Positions 8,602 through 17,650 are shown, counted from the first letter of the stretch. The stretch: 42,246 nucleotides of DNA from Flavobacterium sp. (GCA_012270005.1 JAAXJD010000157.1:1-42246); one strand, 5' to 3'. A program made the numbers and translations. Notes: a model not told the origin generated them from the letters alone.

Positions 8602-9945
8602 ATGAACAGAACACTGATAAAGAACGCCAGGATTGTAAATGAGGGTACAATTTTTGAAGGCGACCTTTACATTGAAGACAAGATTATAAAGGAGATCGCC
8701 GAAAGCATAAGCCCTAAATCACCAGATGTACGGATTATAGACGCTGAAGGCAGTTTTCTTATACCGGGCGCTATAGACGACCAGGTGCACTTCCGCGAGC
8801 CGGGGCTTACCCATAAGGGTAACATAGAAACCGAATCGCGCGCGGCAGTAGCCGGTGGTGTAACCTCGTACATAGAGCAGCCAAACACGGTACCAAACGC
8901 TGTAACGCAGGAACTGCTGGAACAAAAGTACCAGCGTGCTGCAGAGGTGTCTTATGCTAACTACTCGTTTATGATGGGGGGTACTAACGACAACCTTGAC
9001 GAGCTGCTTAAAACCAATCCGCGTAACGTAGCTGGTATAAAGCTTTTTCTGGGTTCATCTACCGGTAATATGCTGGTGGACGATGAACAGGTGCTCGAAA
9101 AAATATTTAGTAGCACTAGTATGCTTATAGCAGCGCACTGCGAGGATGAGGCTACCATAAGGCATAACCTGGAACAGTTTAAGGCAGAGTACGGCGATGA
9201 TATCCCTGTAAAATACCACCCTGAAATACGCAGTACAGAGGCGTGTTATATATCTTCATCCCGCGCTATAGAGCTGGCTAAGAAAACCGGTGCAAGGCTA
9301 CACGTTTTTCACCTGTCTACGGCTAAGGAAACGGAACTTTTTACAAACAAAATTCCGCTTGAGGATAAAAAGATTACTGCCGAAGTATGTGTGCACCACC
9401 TGTGGTTTACCGATGCTGATTATGCCACTAAAGGTTCGCTTATAAAGTGGAACCCGGCGGTAAAATCGGAAGCCGACAGAGATGCGCTATGGAAAGCCCT
9501 GCTGGATGATCGCATAGATGTAATAGCTACAGACCATGCCCCGCATACACTGGAGGAAAAGAAAAAGCCGTACACGTCTTCGCCAAGCGGAGGGCCACTG
9601 GTACAGCACAGTGTGGTAGCCATGTTTGAGGCGTACCATCAAAAGAAAATATCGGTAGAGAAAATTGTAGAAAAAATGTGCCACAATCCGGCAAAATTAT
9701 TCCGGATAGAAAAGCGCGGTTTTATACGCGAGGGCTATTATGCCGACCTGGTTATTATTAACCCGGGACTGCCGTGGAACGTTAAAAAAGAAAATATACT
9801 GTACAAGTGCGGTTGGTCTCCGTTTGAAGGGATTAACTTTAAATCGCGTATTACCCATACATTTGTAAACGGACAGCTTGTATACAATAACTTTAAGGTA
9901 AAAGACGTTCGCTGTGGCGAAAGGTTGTTATTTAACCGCGAATAA
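8602..9945 (+). CDS. pyrC: dihydroorotase, Bacteroidota type
   Basis: 447 aa amidohydrolase; closes carbamoyl-aspartate to dihydroorotate in pyrimidine synthesis. The metal site is visible: DDQVHFREPGLTHKG (H63), K147 in GIKLFLGSS as the carbamylated bridging lysine, H179 in AAHCEDE, H237 in VFHLST and D311 in ATDHAPHT. The usual first His of the HxH pair is Gln61, which I believe is shared by this Bacteroidota subgroup. Contains the substrate-binding REPG and IEQPNTVPN segments. Some members of this family are mislabelled allantoinase; dihydroorotase is favoured by the length and the REPGLTHKG motif. Confidence 0.9.
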   Translation: MNRTLIKNARIVNEGTIFEGDLYIEDKIIKEIAESISPKSPDVRIIDAEGSFLIPGAIDDQVHFREPGLTHKGNIETESRAAVAGGVTSYIEQPNTVPNAVTQELLEQKYQRAAEVSYANYSFMMGGTNDNLDELLKTNPRNVAGIKLFLGSSTGNMLVDDEQVLEKIFSSTSMLIAAHCEDEATIRHNLEQFKAEYGDDIPVKYHPEIRSTEACYISSSRAIELAKKTGARLHVFHLSTAKETELFTNKIPLEDKKITAEVCVHHLWFTDADYATKGSLIKWNPAVKSEADRDALWKALLDDRIDVIATDHAPHTLEEKKKPYTSSPSGGPLVQHSVVAMFEAYHQKKISVEKIVEKMCHNPAKLFRIEKRGFIREGYYADLVIINPGLPWNVKKENILYKCGWSPFEGINFKSRITHTFVNGQLVYNNFKVKDVRCGERLLFNRE

Positions 9946-9971
9946 TAAACAGAACAAAACAAAGGTTTGCC

Positions 9972-10388
9972 ATGAAAAAACTCCTGTTGGCCTTAGTGCT
10001 GCCTGCGCTGCTGCTTAGTTGCCGTAAAAATGGCGCAGAAAAGCCGGAGCACCTGCTTAGCGAAAAAGTAATGACCGACGTGTTGTACGATATGTCATTA
10101 CTGCAGGCCATGAAATCGTATAATACGGTTTCTATGGAAGAAAAAGGCATTAACCCGCGTACGTACATTTACAAGAAGTATAAGATTGATAGCCTTACGC
10201 TTTCTAAAAACCACCAGTATTACGCATCTGATCTCGAAAAATATGAAAAGATGCTCCACGCGGTGGCTGATAGGATAAGGGCAGAAAAAGACAAAACCCT
10301 GCCTGCAAACTCTAAGAAGCAAAACTCGGGCATAGCACCTGAGGTTAAGCAAAACGATCCGCAGAACAGGTTTCAGCAACTAAAATAA
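9972..10388 (+). CDS. DUF4296 domain lipoprotein
   Basis: 138 aa. Lipoprotein signal peptide with lipobox LLLSC, Cys17 being the acylated residue, followed by a helical DUF4296 domain (EKVMTDVLYDMSLLQAMKSY, then YIYKKYKIDSLTLSKNHQYYASD). Charged, Gln/Lys-rich tail. Last gene of the glycosyltransferase-pyrC operon. Function unknown; likely periplasmic or outer-membrane anchored. Confidence 0.85.
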   Translation: MKKLLLALVLPALLLSCRKNGAEKPEHLLSEKVMTDVLYDMSLLQAMKSYNTVSMEEKGINPRTYIYKKYKIDSLTLSKNHQYYASDLEKYEKMLHAVADRIRAEKDKTLPANSKKQNSGIAPEVKQNDPQNRFQQLK

Positions 10389-10403
10389 GATTTCACTTTA
10401 TAT

Positions 10404-10432
10404 AAAATAAGCTCCTTAAAGGAGCTTATTTT
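10404..10432. terminator. bidirectional terminator
   Basis: AAAATAAGCTCC/GGAGCTTATTTT perfect 12 bp stem with 5 base loop between two convergent genes; it overlaps the stop codon of the epimerase gene. Confidence 0.9.
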
Positions 10433-11433
10433 ATTTTTTGCGTGTAGGTTGCAGCAAGCTGTTCTATGTATTGTAATGTATCTGTAAAGGTGTAGTTTAG
10501 CGTGGTTTTTATTTTAGTGTTGTCAAAAGGCTCTGTGGTAAAGGCTGTTTGCGCCATGTGTTTTGTAAGCAGTCGCTTTCGCATAAGCAGTTTGCTTAGC
10601 AGCCAGTCTACCCGCCATGCCACCGCCATAAGCAATTTAGATGCATATATGGAAGGCCCCTGCTTGTTCATCCCTCTTGCTATGGCATCCAGCATTTCTT
10701 TAAAGTTTACATTTTGTGCCACTACGGTAAAGCGTTCGCCGTTAATGTTGCTGCCCATAAGTAGTATCATGGTGTTTACCACATCGGTTACGGTTACTAT
10801 GCCGCAGTTTCCGTTGGTATAAAAATACTGCCCGCGTTTTACGGCTTTAAAAACAGCACCGCTGCCCTGATCGCCATAACCCGGTCCAAAGATAAGCCCG
10901 GGGTTTACAATAACCACATTAAGTCCTTCCTGCCAGGCGCGCCACACTTCCATTTCGGCACCATATTTTGTAATCTGGTAATCACTGTGGTATACTTCGG
11001 GGTTCCATTCCGTTTCTTCGGTTATGGTGCTGCCGGGTATCGTAGGGTCGCCCAGGGCTGCAATAGAGCTTACGTGACAAAACTTCTCTACGCCAAATGC
11101 CAGTGCGCAGTTTACCATATTAGCGGTACCTTCAATATTTACCTTGCGCAGCAGATCTTCGTCTTTTGGGTCAAACGACACATTTGCAGCGCAGTGATAT
11201 ACGTGTTTAATGCCTGCAAAAGCTTCCTCCAGGCGCGGTATATCATTAATATCTGCGGCTATCCATTCTATTTTTTCAAACAGGGCTGTGGCATTGCTTT
11301 GCGCAAAAAGCCGCTGTGTTTTTTCTATATGCTGTTTGTTGCGGTAAGTGGCCCTTACAGGGGTGTTTCCCTGAGCCAGTGTAAGCAGCAGGTGGCCGCC
11401 TACTAATCCTGTTCCGCCGGTAACTAGTATCAT
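10426..11433 (-). CDS. NAD-dependent epimerase/dehydratase (extended SDR)
   Basis: 335 aa from ATG 11433, chosen because the Rossmann strand begins there (MILVTGGTGLVGGHLLLTLA); the open frame goes 19 codons further upstream without a family match. TGGTGLVG dinucleotide motif, AADINDIPRLEEAF, the active-site S in VSSIAALGD and the YxxxK dyad in YQITKYGAE. Resembles dihydroflavonol-4-reductase/3-beta-HSD-like extended SDRs. Substrate not predictable from sequence. Single gene, convergent with the pyrC operon. Confidence 0.87.
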   Translation of the reverse strand: MILVTGGTGLVGGHLLLTLAQGNTPVRATYRNKQHIEKTQRLFAQSNATALFEKIEWIAADINDIPRLEEAFAGIKHVYHCAANVSFDPKDEDLLRKVNIEGTANMVNCALAFGVEKFCHVSSIAALGDPTIPGSTITEETEWNPEVYHSDYQITKYGAEMEVWRAWQEGLNVVIVNPGLIFGPGYGDQGSGAVFKAVKRGQYFYTNGNCGIVTVTDVVNTMILLMGSNINGERFTVVAQNVNFKEMLDAIARGMNKQGPSIYASKLLMAVAWRVDWLLSKLLMRKRLLTKHMAQTAFTTEPFDNTKIKTTLNYTFTDTLQYIEQLAATYTQKIK

Positions 11434-11544
11434 AGTAACAAATATACAATTTTTACGCTTGCGGCTTGCCGGGCATGCGGTAGTTAACATACATGTTTTG
11501 GCAAATAATGCCGAAAAATATTCCTGAAAGTAGAATAGCCTTTG

Positions 11545-11552
11545 TATTTTTG
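11545..11552 (+). promoter_or_regulatory. -7 box of tyrS
   Basis: TATTTTTG, exact consensus, 22 bases before the ATG. With its flanks (GTATTTTTGC, 11544-11553) it also fits the CTnDOT attB core GTANNTTTGC. Confidence 0.55.
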
Positions 11553-11574
11553 CAACCGCATTAAAATCACTAAT

Positions 11575-12879
11575 ATGAAAAATTTTGTAGCCGAATTACA
11601 ATGGAGGGGCATGGTGCACGACATTATGCCGGGAACTGAAGAGGAACTGCTTAAAGGTATGACGACTGCGTATATAGGGTTTGACCCTACGTCGGACAGC
11701 CTTCACATAGGCAGCCTTGTGCCAATCATCATATTAGTGCATTTGTATCGCAGCGGCCATAAGCCTATTGCCCTTGTAGGTGGTGCCACAGGTATGATAG
11801 GCGACCCGTCGGGCAAGTCAGACGAGCGTAACCTGCTTGATGAAGCTACCCTTGAAAAAAATGTAAACGGTATTAAGGCGGTGTTGTCGCGCTTCCTTGA
11901 TTTTGAATCGAAAGAGGCTAATGCCCCGGTACTGGTAAACAACTACGACTGGATGAAGGAGTTTTCATTCATCAGCTTTGCGCGCGATGTAGGTAAGCGT
12001 ATTACCGTAAACTACATGATGGCAAAAGACTCGGTTAAAAAGCGCCTTAGCGGCGAAGCAGGTATGGGTATGTCGTTTACAGAGTTTACTTACCAGCTTA
12101 TACAGGGATACGATTTTTACCACCTGCACAAAACCTACGGTGCTAAGCTACAGCTGGGCGGCAGCGACCAGTGGGGTAACATAACTACGGGTACAGAACT
12201 TATCCGCCGCATGAATACCGAAGAAGGTAAAAAAGAGGCGTATGCCATGACGTGCCCGCTTATTACTAAGGCAGATGGCAGCAAATTCGGTAAGTCAGAA
12301 GGAGGTAACGTATGGCTTACCGCAGATAAAACATCGCCATATAAGTTTTACCAGTTTTGGGTAAAAACTACCGATGTAGATGCCGAAAAATATATTAAGA
12401 TATTTACATTTCTTCCGGAAGAGGAAATAAATGCGCTTATAGAGGCACACAGGGAAGCGCCGCACTTAAGGCAGCTGCAAAAGAAACTTGCCGAGGAGGT
12501 AACGCGTTTTGTACACGGGCAGGAACAGCTTGATGAGGCCATCCGCCGTAGCGAGTTTGTATTTTCTAAATACAACTATGAGCAGCTTAACGCGCTTAGC
12601 GATGATTTCTTTACAGATATTTTTGGTGAGTTCTTTTATGCCGATGTTACTAAAGAGCAGCTGAGTGAGGAGCAGGACCTTGTAGAACTGCTTGCCGATG
12701 TTACCAAAATATTCCCATCTCGTGGCGAGGCGCGTAAGGGGATTGCGGCAAATGCGGTAGCGGTTAACAAAGAGAAAATCACGGCTGATTACAAAATCAC
12801 CGAAAAAGACCTGGTGCTGGGTAAATACATCCTGGTACAGTTCGGGAAAAACAAATCGTTTGTTTTAACGCTAAAATAA
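11575..12879 (+). CDS. tyrS: tyrosyl-tRNA synthetase
   Basis: 434 aa class I aminoacyl-tRNA synthetase charging tRNA-Tyr. Start set at ATG 11575 (MKNFVAELQWRGMVHDI); the frame is open further upstream but without homology. HIGH-type motif HIGSL starting at residue 44, Tyr-recognition segment GGSDQWGN, KMSKS-type loop KFGKS at 237-241, and a C-terminal S4 RNA-binding domain from about residue 370 (FPSRGEARKGIAANAVAVN). Single gene with its own promoter and terminator. Confidence 0.97.
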   Translation: MKNFVAELQWRGMVHDIMPGTEEELLKGMTTAYIGFDPTSDSLHIGSLVPIIILVHLYRSGHKPIALVGGATGMIGDPSGKSDERNLLDEATLEKNVNGIKAVLSRFLDFESKEANAPVLVNNYDWMKEFSFISFARDVGKRITVNYMMAKDSVKKRLSGEAGMGMSFTEFTYQLIQGYDFYHLHKTYGAKLQLGGSDQWGNITTGTELIRRMNTEEGKKEAYAMTCPLITKADGSKFGKSEGGNVWLTADKTSPYKFYQFWVKTTDVDAEKYIKIFTFLPEEEINALIEAHREAPHLRQLQKKLAEEVTRFVHGQEQLDEAIRRSEFVFSKYNYEQLNALSDDFFTDIFGEFFYADVTKEQLSEEQDLVELLADVTKIFPSRGEARKGIAANAVAVNKEKITADYKITEKDLVLGKYILVQFGKNKSFVLTLK

Positions 12880-12880
12880 A

Positions 12881-12904
12881 AAAAGAGGCTCCGGCCTCTT
12901 TTTT
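12881..12904. terminator. bidirectional terminator between tyrS and the LuxE-like gene
   Basis: AAAAGAGGC/GCCTCTTTT stem, four-base loop, A run on one side and T run on the other. Confidence 0.88.
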
Positions 12905-12931
12905 GTTATATACGGTTGTAGTTTTCAGGAG

Positions 12932-13912
12932 TTACATCACCATAAGGTTGCAGCCCCTTATGTCGCTGTTATCAAAACGGCCCAGTACTTCAAAACTTTG
13001 GTTCGAGTATTTTTTACCTAAATCCTGTGTGGCTATAAACGAACACGAATTATAGTTGGCCAGGTCTATTACGTTTACACCGCCGGTTTTGCCGTAGTCT
13101 ATATAGGTAAGGGCATCTTCCGTATCGCGGATAAGCACATCCATCCACGGGGGGCACTCAAAAATACCATCTCCCAGCGAATATGCCTGCGATAATAGCT
13201 CGGTCATGCCATATTCAGAATGGATCTTACTCACGCCAAAGCCGTTGCATAAAATTTCGTGCAGTTCTTCCCGAATCATTTCCCTGCGTTTGCCTTTCAT
13301 GCCCCCGGTTTCCATAATAATAGTGTTCTTCAGGTTGAAGGATTGTTTTTCTACCAGATCCAGCAATGCGTTGGTAACGCCTATAAGCAGTACGTTTTGG
13401 CCTTCGTTATCCAGTGTGGTTAGCTTTGTTATAAGTTCATCATAGTTGCGCAGGTAAAAGCCGCTGTGTGGGTTATTAGAGCCCTCTATAAGGTCGGCCA
13501 CCATGTAGATGAGCGATGAGCCTTCGCGGTCCAGGTAGGAGGGAAGCAGCGCCAGTACGGCATAGTCTTCTATGTTGCCATAAAACTGCGAAAACGCCAT
13601 ACGGAAGCTCTGCTCGTAATAGCTGAGGTCTGTAACCAGGTGCTTGCTGGTTATGGCTCCGGTAGTTCCGCTACTGGTAAAGGTTTCTTGTACCGGGTCT
13701 GTAGTGCTGAGTACGTTATGCGACTTAAAAAACTGTATGGGTAAAAACGGTATGTCTTGTATGCGTTTTACATTTTGCTTATCGCGTTTCAGCAAGTTGC
13801 AAAACTCCTGGTACACCGCGTTGTTATCGTACTGATGACGGAATACCTTAAGGGTTATTTTTTCAAACTCCTTTTTAGAGGATATCGTAAATATGTCGGC
13901 TGCGCTAACCAA
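12932..13912 (-). CDS. LuxE-like acyl-protein synthetase / acyl transferase
   Basis: 326 aa, LuxE (PF04443)-type member of the adenylating superfamily. Nucleotide-binding motif TSSGTTGAITSKH at about 79-91, then MAFSQFYG, IIMETGGMKGKRREMIREEL and the conserved HSEYGMTELLSQAYS near residue 235. LuxE activates fatty acids as acyl-AMP and transfers them to an enzyme thiol; no lux genes are nearby, so this is likely a bacteroidotal paralogue that activates some other carboxylic acid. Start is TTG at 13912; there is no ATG in frame near the N-terminus, and the -7 box lies just upstream. Confidence 0.82.
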   Translation of the reverse strand: MVSAADIFTISSKKEFEKITLKVFRHQYDNNAVYQEFCNLLKRDKQNVKRIQDIPFLPIQFFKSHNVLSTTDPVQETFTSSGTTGAITSKHLVTDLSYYEQSFRMAFSQFYGNIEDYAVLALLPSYLDREGSSLIYMVADLIEGSNNPHSGFYLRNYDELITKLTTLDNEGQNVLLIGVTNALLDLVEKQSFNLKNTIIMETGGMKGKRREMIREELHEILCNGFGVSKIHSEYGMTELLSQAYSLGDGIFECPPWMDVLIRDTEDALTYIDYGKTGGVNVIDLANYNSCSFIATQDLGKKYSNQSFEVLGRFDNSDIRGCNLMVM

Positions 13913-13929
13913 TGTGTATTTATTTTTTA

Positions 13930-13937
13930 CAAAGGTA
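13930..13937 (-). promoter_or_regulatory. -7 box of the LuxE-like gene
   Basis: TACCTTTG on the minus strand, exact consensus, 17 bases before the TTG start, which supports that start. Confidence 0.55.
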
Positions 13938-13943
13938 ATAAAT

Positions 13944-13972
13944 AAAAAAGCACCGCTTGCGGCGGTGCTTTT
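13944..13972 (-). terminator. terminator of the T9SS cargo gene
   Basis: AAAAGCACCGC/GCGGTGCTTTT stem with a T run following on the minus strand. Confidence 0.87.
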
Positions 13973-13993
13973 AGTATATGGTGTAAAGGCAGC

Positions 13994-15748
13994 TTATTTT
14001 ACTACAAGTTTCCTTGTTGCAGATTGTGCACCTTCAGTAATTTTTACAATGTATACACCGGCAGTAAGGTTTACGTTTACTGCACTGTTTACAGTGTTAC
14101 CGGCAAATACCTGCTTACCAAGTACATCATAAATAGCTACAGCTTTAACGTTGTTGCTGTTAGATGTAATGTTTAGCACGTTACCGTTCATTGGGTTAGG
14201 GAACATCCTAAGGCCGTCTATTTCGTTTTGAGCTACGCTTGAAGTATCTGTAATAACATCAGCTACAGCAGTACCTATCCTTAGCTCATCAAAAGTAATG
14301 TTAGGTGTTTTTGCTGTATCGTCCTGACGTAGTACAAAACCACCAAGGGTAGTAAATGCAGTAGCAGGTGTAAATGTAAGTGTAGGTGTAGCAGTACCGT
14401 TAAATCCGCTAACTGTAGGGTTTATCCATGCATTTATTACGTTGTTTGTAAAGTCATAAGATGCAATTACAAGTACTGTAGAGCCTGCGTTATATAGTGT
14501 AGTAGTGTATGCTGTAGTAGTTGCATCGGTACCTGAACCAATACCAATTACAAACTGATCACCTGATTTTTTGTAGAAAAACTTAGTGGTGTAAGATGCA
14601 ACATCAGTGTTAGATGAAAGGTAACCGGCAAAGTATGTTGCAGTACCATCTGTAGTTACATTTGTTTGGTCTAAATTGATTAGAAATGAGCTATAAACTG
14701 TGCCTGAAGTTGTAGATGTAAATGGCGTAACCGCTTCTTTACCTGCACCACCAAAAAGTGCTGCATTACCTGCAGACGGAAGGTTTGCATAAGTTAAGCC
14801 TGGGCTTGTTATTATTACATCGTCTCCAGAGTTACCTGTCCACCATTTTTCTGAATTAGTAAGTATACTGGCTTCTGCGTAATCAAATGATTCGCTGTAA
14901 GGAAGTGTGTTTACCGGCTTACAGTATACGCCAGTCACTGCAATTGTTTGTGTACAGTCTGCAGAACTTGCAACAGTTACGCTGATGTTAGTATTTTCTG
15001 TAATGCCAGAAATTACAATGTTACCGGCAGCTGTTGTAGCAGGATTGTCTCCACCTACAGTACCGGCGGTAGCGCTTACTACATAAGCAGCATTACCTGC
15101 GCCTGTAAAAGGAATGGTAGCGGTGTAAGTGTCAGTACCGTAAGTGCTGGCATCACAAGCTGTTGTTGGTGTTTGAAGAGCAAGAGTACAGTTAGCAGAT
15201 ACATTTGCTACTTTAACATCGTCTACCCTGTATTGTGTATTTCCGCTTGCCGCTGTACGTGTAAAGCGTAGGCGTAGGTTAGATGTAGAAGGGATAGCGT
15301 TAGTTATAGTAATAAGATTCCATCCTGACGCAGAAGAACGGGTGTATGTTAATGGAGAGTACTGTGTACCATCTGTACTTGTTTCTACAGTAAAACTTGC
15401 AGCGGTGTCTATAGTTCCTGATCCTGATTGTAACTGACCAAATGAAAGCACCAGGTTAGCGCCGTTATAGCTTGCTGTGTTTATACCAGATATTTCAAAG
15501 GTTTGTTCTGCTCCGAAATAGATAGCTCCAGCTCCTGTAGCTCCAGCGTAGCCGCTTGATTGTACATTACCACGAACAGATGATGTTCCGCTGTATGTTA
15601 CTGTGGTGTTTTCGTACTGGGTGTAAGCAGTTACAAGTGGGTAAGGGGATGCGTTTCCACCAGGTCCAAAGCCTTCCGTGTAGATCTATTTTGAAGACGA
15701 AACATAAAAAAAAAAAAGGAACATTGATAGGATGTAAAGTTTTTTCAT
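13994..15748 (-). pseudogene. secreted T9SS type A cargo protein, interrupted by an in-frame TAG after the signal peptide
   Basis: 584 codons from ATG 15748. Codons 1-20 encode a signal peptide (MKKLYILSMFLFFFYVSSSK) that includes a 12-T homopolymer; codon 21 is TAG (15686-15688); then IYTEGFGPGGNASPYP continues in the same frame to the end. The N-terminal ~180 residues look like a jelly-roll domain (IYFGAEQTFEISG, TTVTYSGTSSVRGN, LRLRFTRTAASGNTQYRVDD); a second, LamG-like domain starts near LPYSESFDYAEASILTNSEK. The C-terminus is a Por secretion tail (LRMFPNPMNGNVLNI, ATRKLVVK), the signal for T9SS export and surface attachment. Without the first 20 codons an internal start would give an unexported protein. 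Cargo function unknown. Confidence 0.85.
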
Positions 15749-15774
15749 GTTCTAATTTGTTATTAATCCAACAA

Positions 15775-15782
15775 CAAAGATA
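15775..15782 (-). promoter_or_regulatory. -7 box of the T9SS cargo gene
   Basis: TATCTTTG on the minus strand, exact consensus, 26 bases before ATG 15748; a TTG lies about 23 bases further upstream. Confidence 0.55.
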
Positions 15783-15854
15783 GTAAACAGGAAAAAATAT
15801 AAAAACAATAAGTGGTAAAATTATGATTAATTTAGCAGGTAAGCCCAGTGTTAA

Positions 15855-16190
15855 TTACTTAACAATGAGCTTCCTTGTTTCTGATGCTTCACCTTCTTTT
15901 ACTTTTATGATATAAACGCCCGGTGTAAGGTCTGAAATGTTTAGTTCTTTACCCGAAATAGACGCGGCAAGTATGCGCTTGCCCAGTACGTCGAATATTT
16001 CGATATCTCTGCTTTGGCCAGACTTAGAAGTAATATACAGCTTACCACCACTTACCGGGTTAGGGTAAATGTTAAGGCCTTCTATCGGTTCCTTTCCGGC
16101 AGAAATTCCTGACTTACTTTCCTGTGCCGTTGCAGCCAACGAAAACAGGGTAAACAGGAAAACGGTGATGTAATAGTAGTATTTCTTCAT
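15855..16190 (-). CDS. micro T9SS protein: signal peptide plus type A sorting domain only
   Basis: 111 aa. Sec signal peptide (MKKYYYYITVFLFTLFSLAA, cleavage after TAQ), about 15 linker residues (ESKSGISAGKEPIEG), then a complete Por secretion tail (LNIYPNPVSGGKLYITSKSG, IFDVLGKRIL, DLTPGVYIIKVKEGE, SETRKLIVK). No room for a cargo domain. Expected to be exported, recognised by the T9SS, processed and perhaps attached to the surface. It lies between two T9SS/TonB-system genes on the same strand. Whether it is a remnant of a larger cargo, a peptide product or a modulator of T9SS sorting cannot be told from sequence. Confidence 0.85.
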   Translation of the reverse strand: MKKYYYYITVFLFTLFSLAATAQESKSGISAGKEPIEGLNIYPNPVSGGKLYITSKSGQSRDIEIFDVLGKRILAASISGKELNISDLTPGVYIIKVKEGEASETRKLIVK

Positions 16191-16330
16191 ACGCCATAAA
16201 TCTTGTTGTAAATGTATAAAATTATTTTCAAATACCGTACCAAATTTTGTTATGAAAAAATATTAAAGTTTGCTGATATATTTTAACACTTAAGTTGTGG
16301 AATTGTTTATTTTTTGGCTATAGGTAAAAC

Positions 16331-16358
16331 AAAAAGCGCCGGCAATGCCGGCGCTTTT
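16331..16358 (-). terminator. terminator of the beta-helix lipoprotein gene
   Basis: AAAAGCGCCGGCA/TGCCGGCGCTTTT, 13 bp stem with one-base loop centre, then T-rich on the minus strand. Confidence 0.9.
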
Positions 16359-16377
16359 GTAAACATGAAGTAACGTA

Positions 16378-17559
16378 TTACTTTATAAGTTGTGTACCAT
16401 CTACAACAGACCATGTACCTGAAGTTATAGCAGCTCCTGTAGCAGAGTTGCTTGCAGACCATGAACCTGTAGGCATAGTTACTGTAAACGAAGACGATGC
16501 AGCAAGTATGTCGTGAGTGGTGTTTGTAATTTTAATGTTGTTGATTTTAATCCTTCCGGTGTTAACCTGGTCAGTATTAGTGTTAGCGTCTTGTATTTTA
16601 AGTGCAGCGCCTTCGTATACAGTAGTACCTTCTGTATAGTTACCGTAACCGTCTACTATAATGTTGCTAAAGTCGCCATTACCTTCTTTTTTAAACTGTA
16701 TAGCATCTACCTGTACGTCTCCTGCTACTTCCGGAGTAGTACCGGCAGCCCTTTTTAGGGTGATGTTAGTAATTTTAGGGAAGAACGTATTGTTGTTGTT
16801 AGAAGATTCGATTTCCATACCGAAGTTACCTTTAACAGTTTGGTAAGCGTACCAGTTGCTGTTGTTTTGGCCTTGCCAGCCATCTTGCCAGTCAAAAGCG
16901 TCGTCATAGTTACCGTAAGAGATAAGGTTTGTAGCGCTTACAGTACCACCAAAAAACTCATATCCGTCATCAGCGCCTTTGTAGGCTACCAGGTGATCTA
17001 GTACAGTACCTGTACCACAAGAGTAGAATGTAAATGCGTTGTTTTCTTTAGTACCATCGGCAAGTTTAGCACCTGCGTATTCTACGCGTACATAGTGTAG
17101 TGCACCACCGTTGTGTGCTGCATTTGTACCACCGTAAGTTTGGTTGTTACCGTCTTCTGAAGTAGCTGTTGTAGCACCAGATGCTGCTTTAATAGGCGCA
17201 TCACCGTACATGATTATACCACCCCATGCGCCCGGAGTTTTAGAAGCTTCGGTAAATACTACCGGTGCATCGGCAGTACCGTTAATTATAAGTTTACCAC
17301 CGTTTAGCACTACAAGAGCGTTATCTCCTGTTGATTTATCACAAGTGATTGTAGAACCGGCTTCAAAAGTTACAGTAACACCAGAGGCGATTTTTACAAT
17401 GCCTGAAAGGGTGTAGTTACCGTAAGCAAATGTTTTGTTAGCTGTAATGTTGCCTGAAATAGAACCTTCAACAGGCTGCGGCGTGTTGTCGTCATCGCTG
17501 CTGTTGCATCCTGTAAGTATTGCTCCTGCAAGAACGGCTCCTAAAAGAATTTTTTTCAT
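16378..17559 (-). CDS. surface lipoprotein with parallel beta-helix fold
   Basis: 393 aa. Lipoprotein signal peptide with lipobox LTGC (Cys18), followed by NSSDDDN, an acidic stretch like the flavobacterial lipoprotein export signal, so surface exposure is likely (inference). The body has the short strand-turn repeats of right-handed beta-helices (ASGVTVTFEAGSTITCDKS, LVVLNGGKLIINGTADAPV, AWGGIIMYGDAPI, HYVRVEYAGAKL) and Asn/Asp ladders. Lies directly downstream of a TonB receptor with its own promoter and 11 bp repeat operator. Likely a surface partner of that receptor; ligand unknown. Such proteins are often annotated only as hypothetical. Confidence 0.78.
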   Translation of the reverse strand: MKKILLGAVLAGAILTGCNSSDDDNTPQPVEGSISGNITANKTFAYGNYTLSGIVKIASGVTVTFEAGSTITCDKSTGDNALVVLNGGKLIINGTADAPVVFTEASKTPGAWGGIIMYGDAPIKAASGATTATSEDGNNQTYGGTNAAHNGGALHYVRVEYAGAKLADGTKENNAFTFYSCGTGTVLDHLVAYKGADDGYEFFGGTVSATNLISYGNYDDAFDWQDGWQGQNNSNWYAYQTVKGNFGMEIESSNNNNTFFPKITNITLKRAAGTTPEVAGDVQVDAIQFKKEGNGDFSNIIVDGYGNYTEGTTVYEGAALKIQDANTNTDQVNTGRIKINNIKITNTTHDILAASSSFTVTMPTGSWSASNSATGAAITSGTWSVVDGTQLIK

Positions 17560-17621
17560 AAGTTTTGTTGTTTATTTTTTAGTGTAAATAGTTAAATGTT
17601 TTTCTAAAAATTTTGATGGTT

Positions 17622-17629
17622 CAAAAGTA
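17622..17629 (-). promoter_or_regulatory. -7 box of the lipoprotein gene
   Basis: TACTTTTG on the minus strand, exact consensus, 62 bases before the ATG. Confidence 0.55.
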
Positions 17630-17650
17630 GTTTCGCTATCCCTTAAAACG

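Noticed and set aside
5838-15688. Genetic-code change or programmed stop readthrough as main explanation for the internal stops
   Set aside because: TAA and TAG end many other genes here normally, the contexts differ, and no recoding signal is visible; single-base error or mutation is simpler.
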